A stretch of DNA of 64,000 nt, taken from JBFHIZ01 sp963666475. Its GTDB lineage: Bacteria > Bacillota > Clostridia > Lachnospirales > Lachnospiraceae. Of the stretch, positions 63,825 through 64,000 are shown piece by piece (position 1 is the first letter of the stretch; every line of letters begins with the position of its first letter). A program made the position numbers and the translations under genes. The notes beneath the pieces were generated by a model. The model was not told where the DNA came from. It did no database searches and saw only the letters and a list, made by a program, of their open reading frames with translations. The DNA is taken from the NCBI GenBank assembly GCA_963666475.2, contig CAXXJM010000001.1, positions 1,054,001 through 1,118,000 of the forward strand. The letters are read 5' to 3'.

Positions 63825-64000
63825 ATTTAACCCTTTCTGTGTAGCCTGCATTCGCTACTTCTACACCTTTAATCCATACTTTTTCAATATTCTTTGTCAC
63901 ACCTATATCATTAAGAGGGTTACCCCTGACAAGAAGTAAATCTGCTCTTTTTCCAATTTCTATACAACCTCTGTCTTTGAGTCCAAAAACTCTTGCAGGT
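63817..64000 (-). CDS. Amidohydrolase C-terminus, 5' end outside the window
   Basis: 60 codons and a TAA. PARVFGLKDRGCIEIGKRADLLLVRGNPL is the C-terminal signature of imidazolonepropionase-like and related amidohydrolases, where the small beta domain closes the barrel. The active-site part lies beyond 64000. It is translationally coupled to the ACMSD-like gene. Confidence 0.85.
   Translation of the reverse strand, partial: PARVFGLKDRGCIEIGKRADLLLVRGNPLNDIGVTKNIEKVWIKGVEVANAGYTERVKYE

Noticed and set aside
1..64000. tRNA, rRNA, CRISPR array or prophage
   Set aside because: No clover-leaf, rRNA block, regular spacer array or phage structural gene was recognised in either strand.

Overview
The window is low-GC DNA (about 35-40% by eye) from an obligately anaerobic, Gram-positive Clostridia-type bacterium. 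A Lachnospiraceae-like gut or rumen commensal fits best. The grounds are a rubrerythrin, a hybrid-cluster protein with the anaerobe-type Cys spacing, ECF transporter genes, the UxuA/SDR hexuronate pair, GH16 and GH3 glucanases, an ISLre2 element and strong AGGAGG ribosome binding sites. The genus cannot be told from the sequence. No rRNA, tRNA, CRISPR array or phage is visible. Most genes lie on the minus strand.

Region 1 (1-8.65 kb) is the most intriguing. A minus-strand operon encodes a UbiD decarboxylase, a UbiA prenyltransferase, a UbiX flavin prenyltransferase, an NitT/TauT-type ABC ATPase and permease, and an MGT-type glycosyltransferase cut by the window edge. Divergent from it are a solute-binding lipoprotein, a NapH-like membrane ferredoxin and its partner. 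The gene set looks like import, prenylation and decarboxylation of an aromatic acid to give a quinone or hydroquinone used by a membrane redox protein. No genes for making the aromatic ring are present, so salvage of an external precursor is the working idea. A 15-bp palindrome lies between the two divergent halves.

Region 2 (8.7-19.6 kb) holds oxygen and NO defence genes and sugar-acid catabolism: bacteriohemerythrin, a decayed two-component system, a SHOCT membrane protein, rubrerythrin, uxuA with an SDR reductase and an AraC regulator, and the operon hcp / unknown 202-aa protein / hemerythrin, divergent from a Crp/Fnr regulator. A TGTAGC-N4-GCTACA operator sits exactly at -41.5 of the hcp promoter. 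The same operator with the same spacing precedes a cupin gene 19 kb away.

Region 3 (19.6-32.4 kb) has a GH16 glucanase behind a chemoreceptor, an ECF transporter, a zinc-ribbon membrane protein, a circularly permuted membrane-tethered GH3 enzyme and an oleate hydratase. Region 4 (32.5-47.5 kb) has two TetR regulators (one with three operator copies around itself and an SDR gene), a nitroreductase, three GGDEF proteins, the cupin/YdeI operon, larBCE without larA, an EFR1 flavodoxin-ferredoxin and a YibE/F membrane protein.

Region 5 (47.5-60.3 kb) has a 2,079-codon surface PHP-domain protein interrupted by one in-frame TAG, gene fragments, and a compact operon FtsX permease / ABC ATPase / flavodoxin / radical SAM-SPASM / response regulator / histidine kinase with tandem 11-bp-spaced direct repeats at its promoter. 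Region 6 (60.4-64 kb) has an IS66 scar, an ISLre2 transposase broken by a TAG, an HxlR regulator with a perfect 16-bp palindrome, and two amidohydrolase-family genes.
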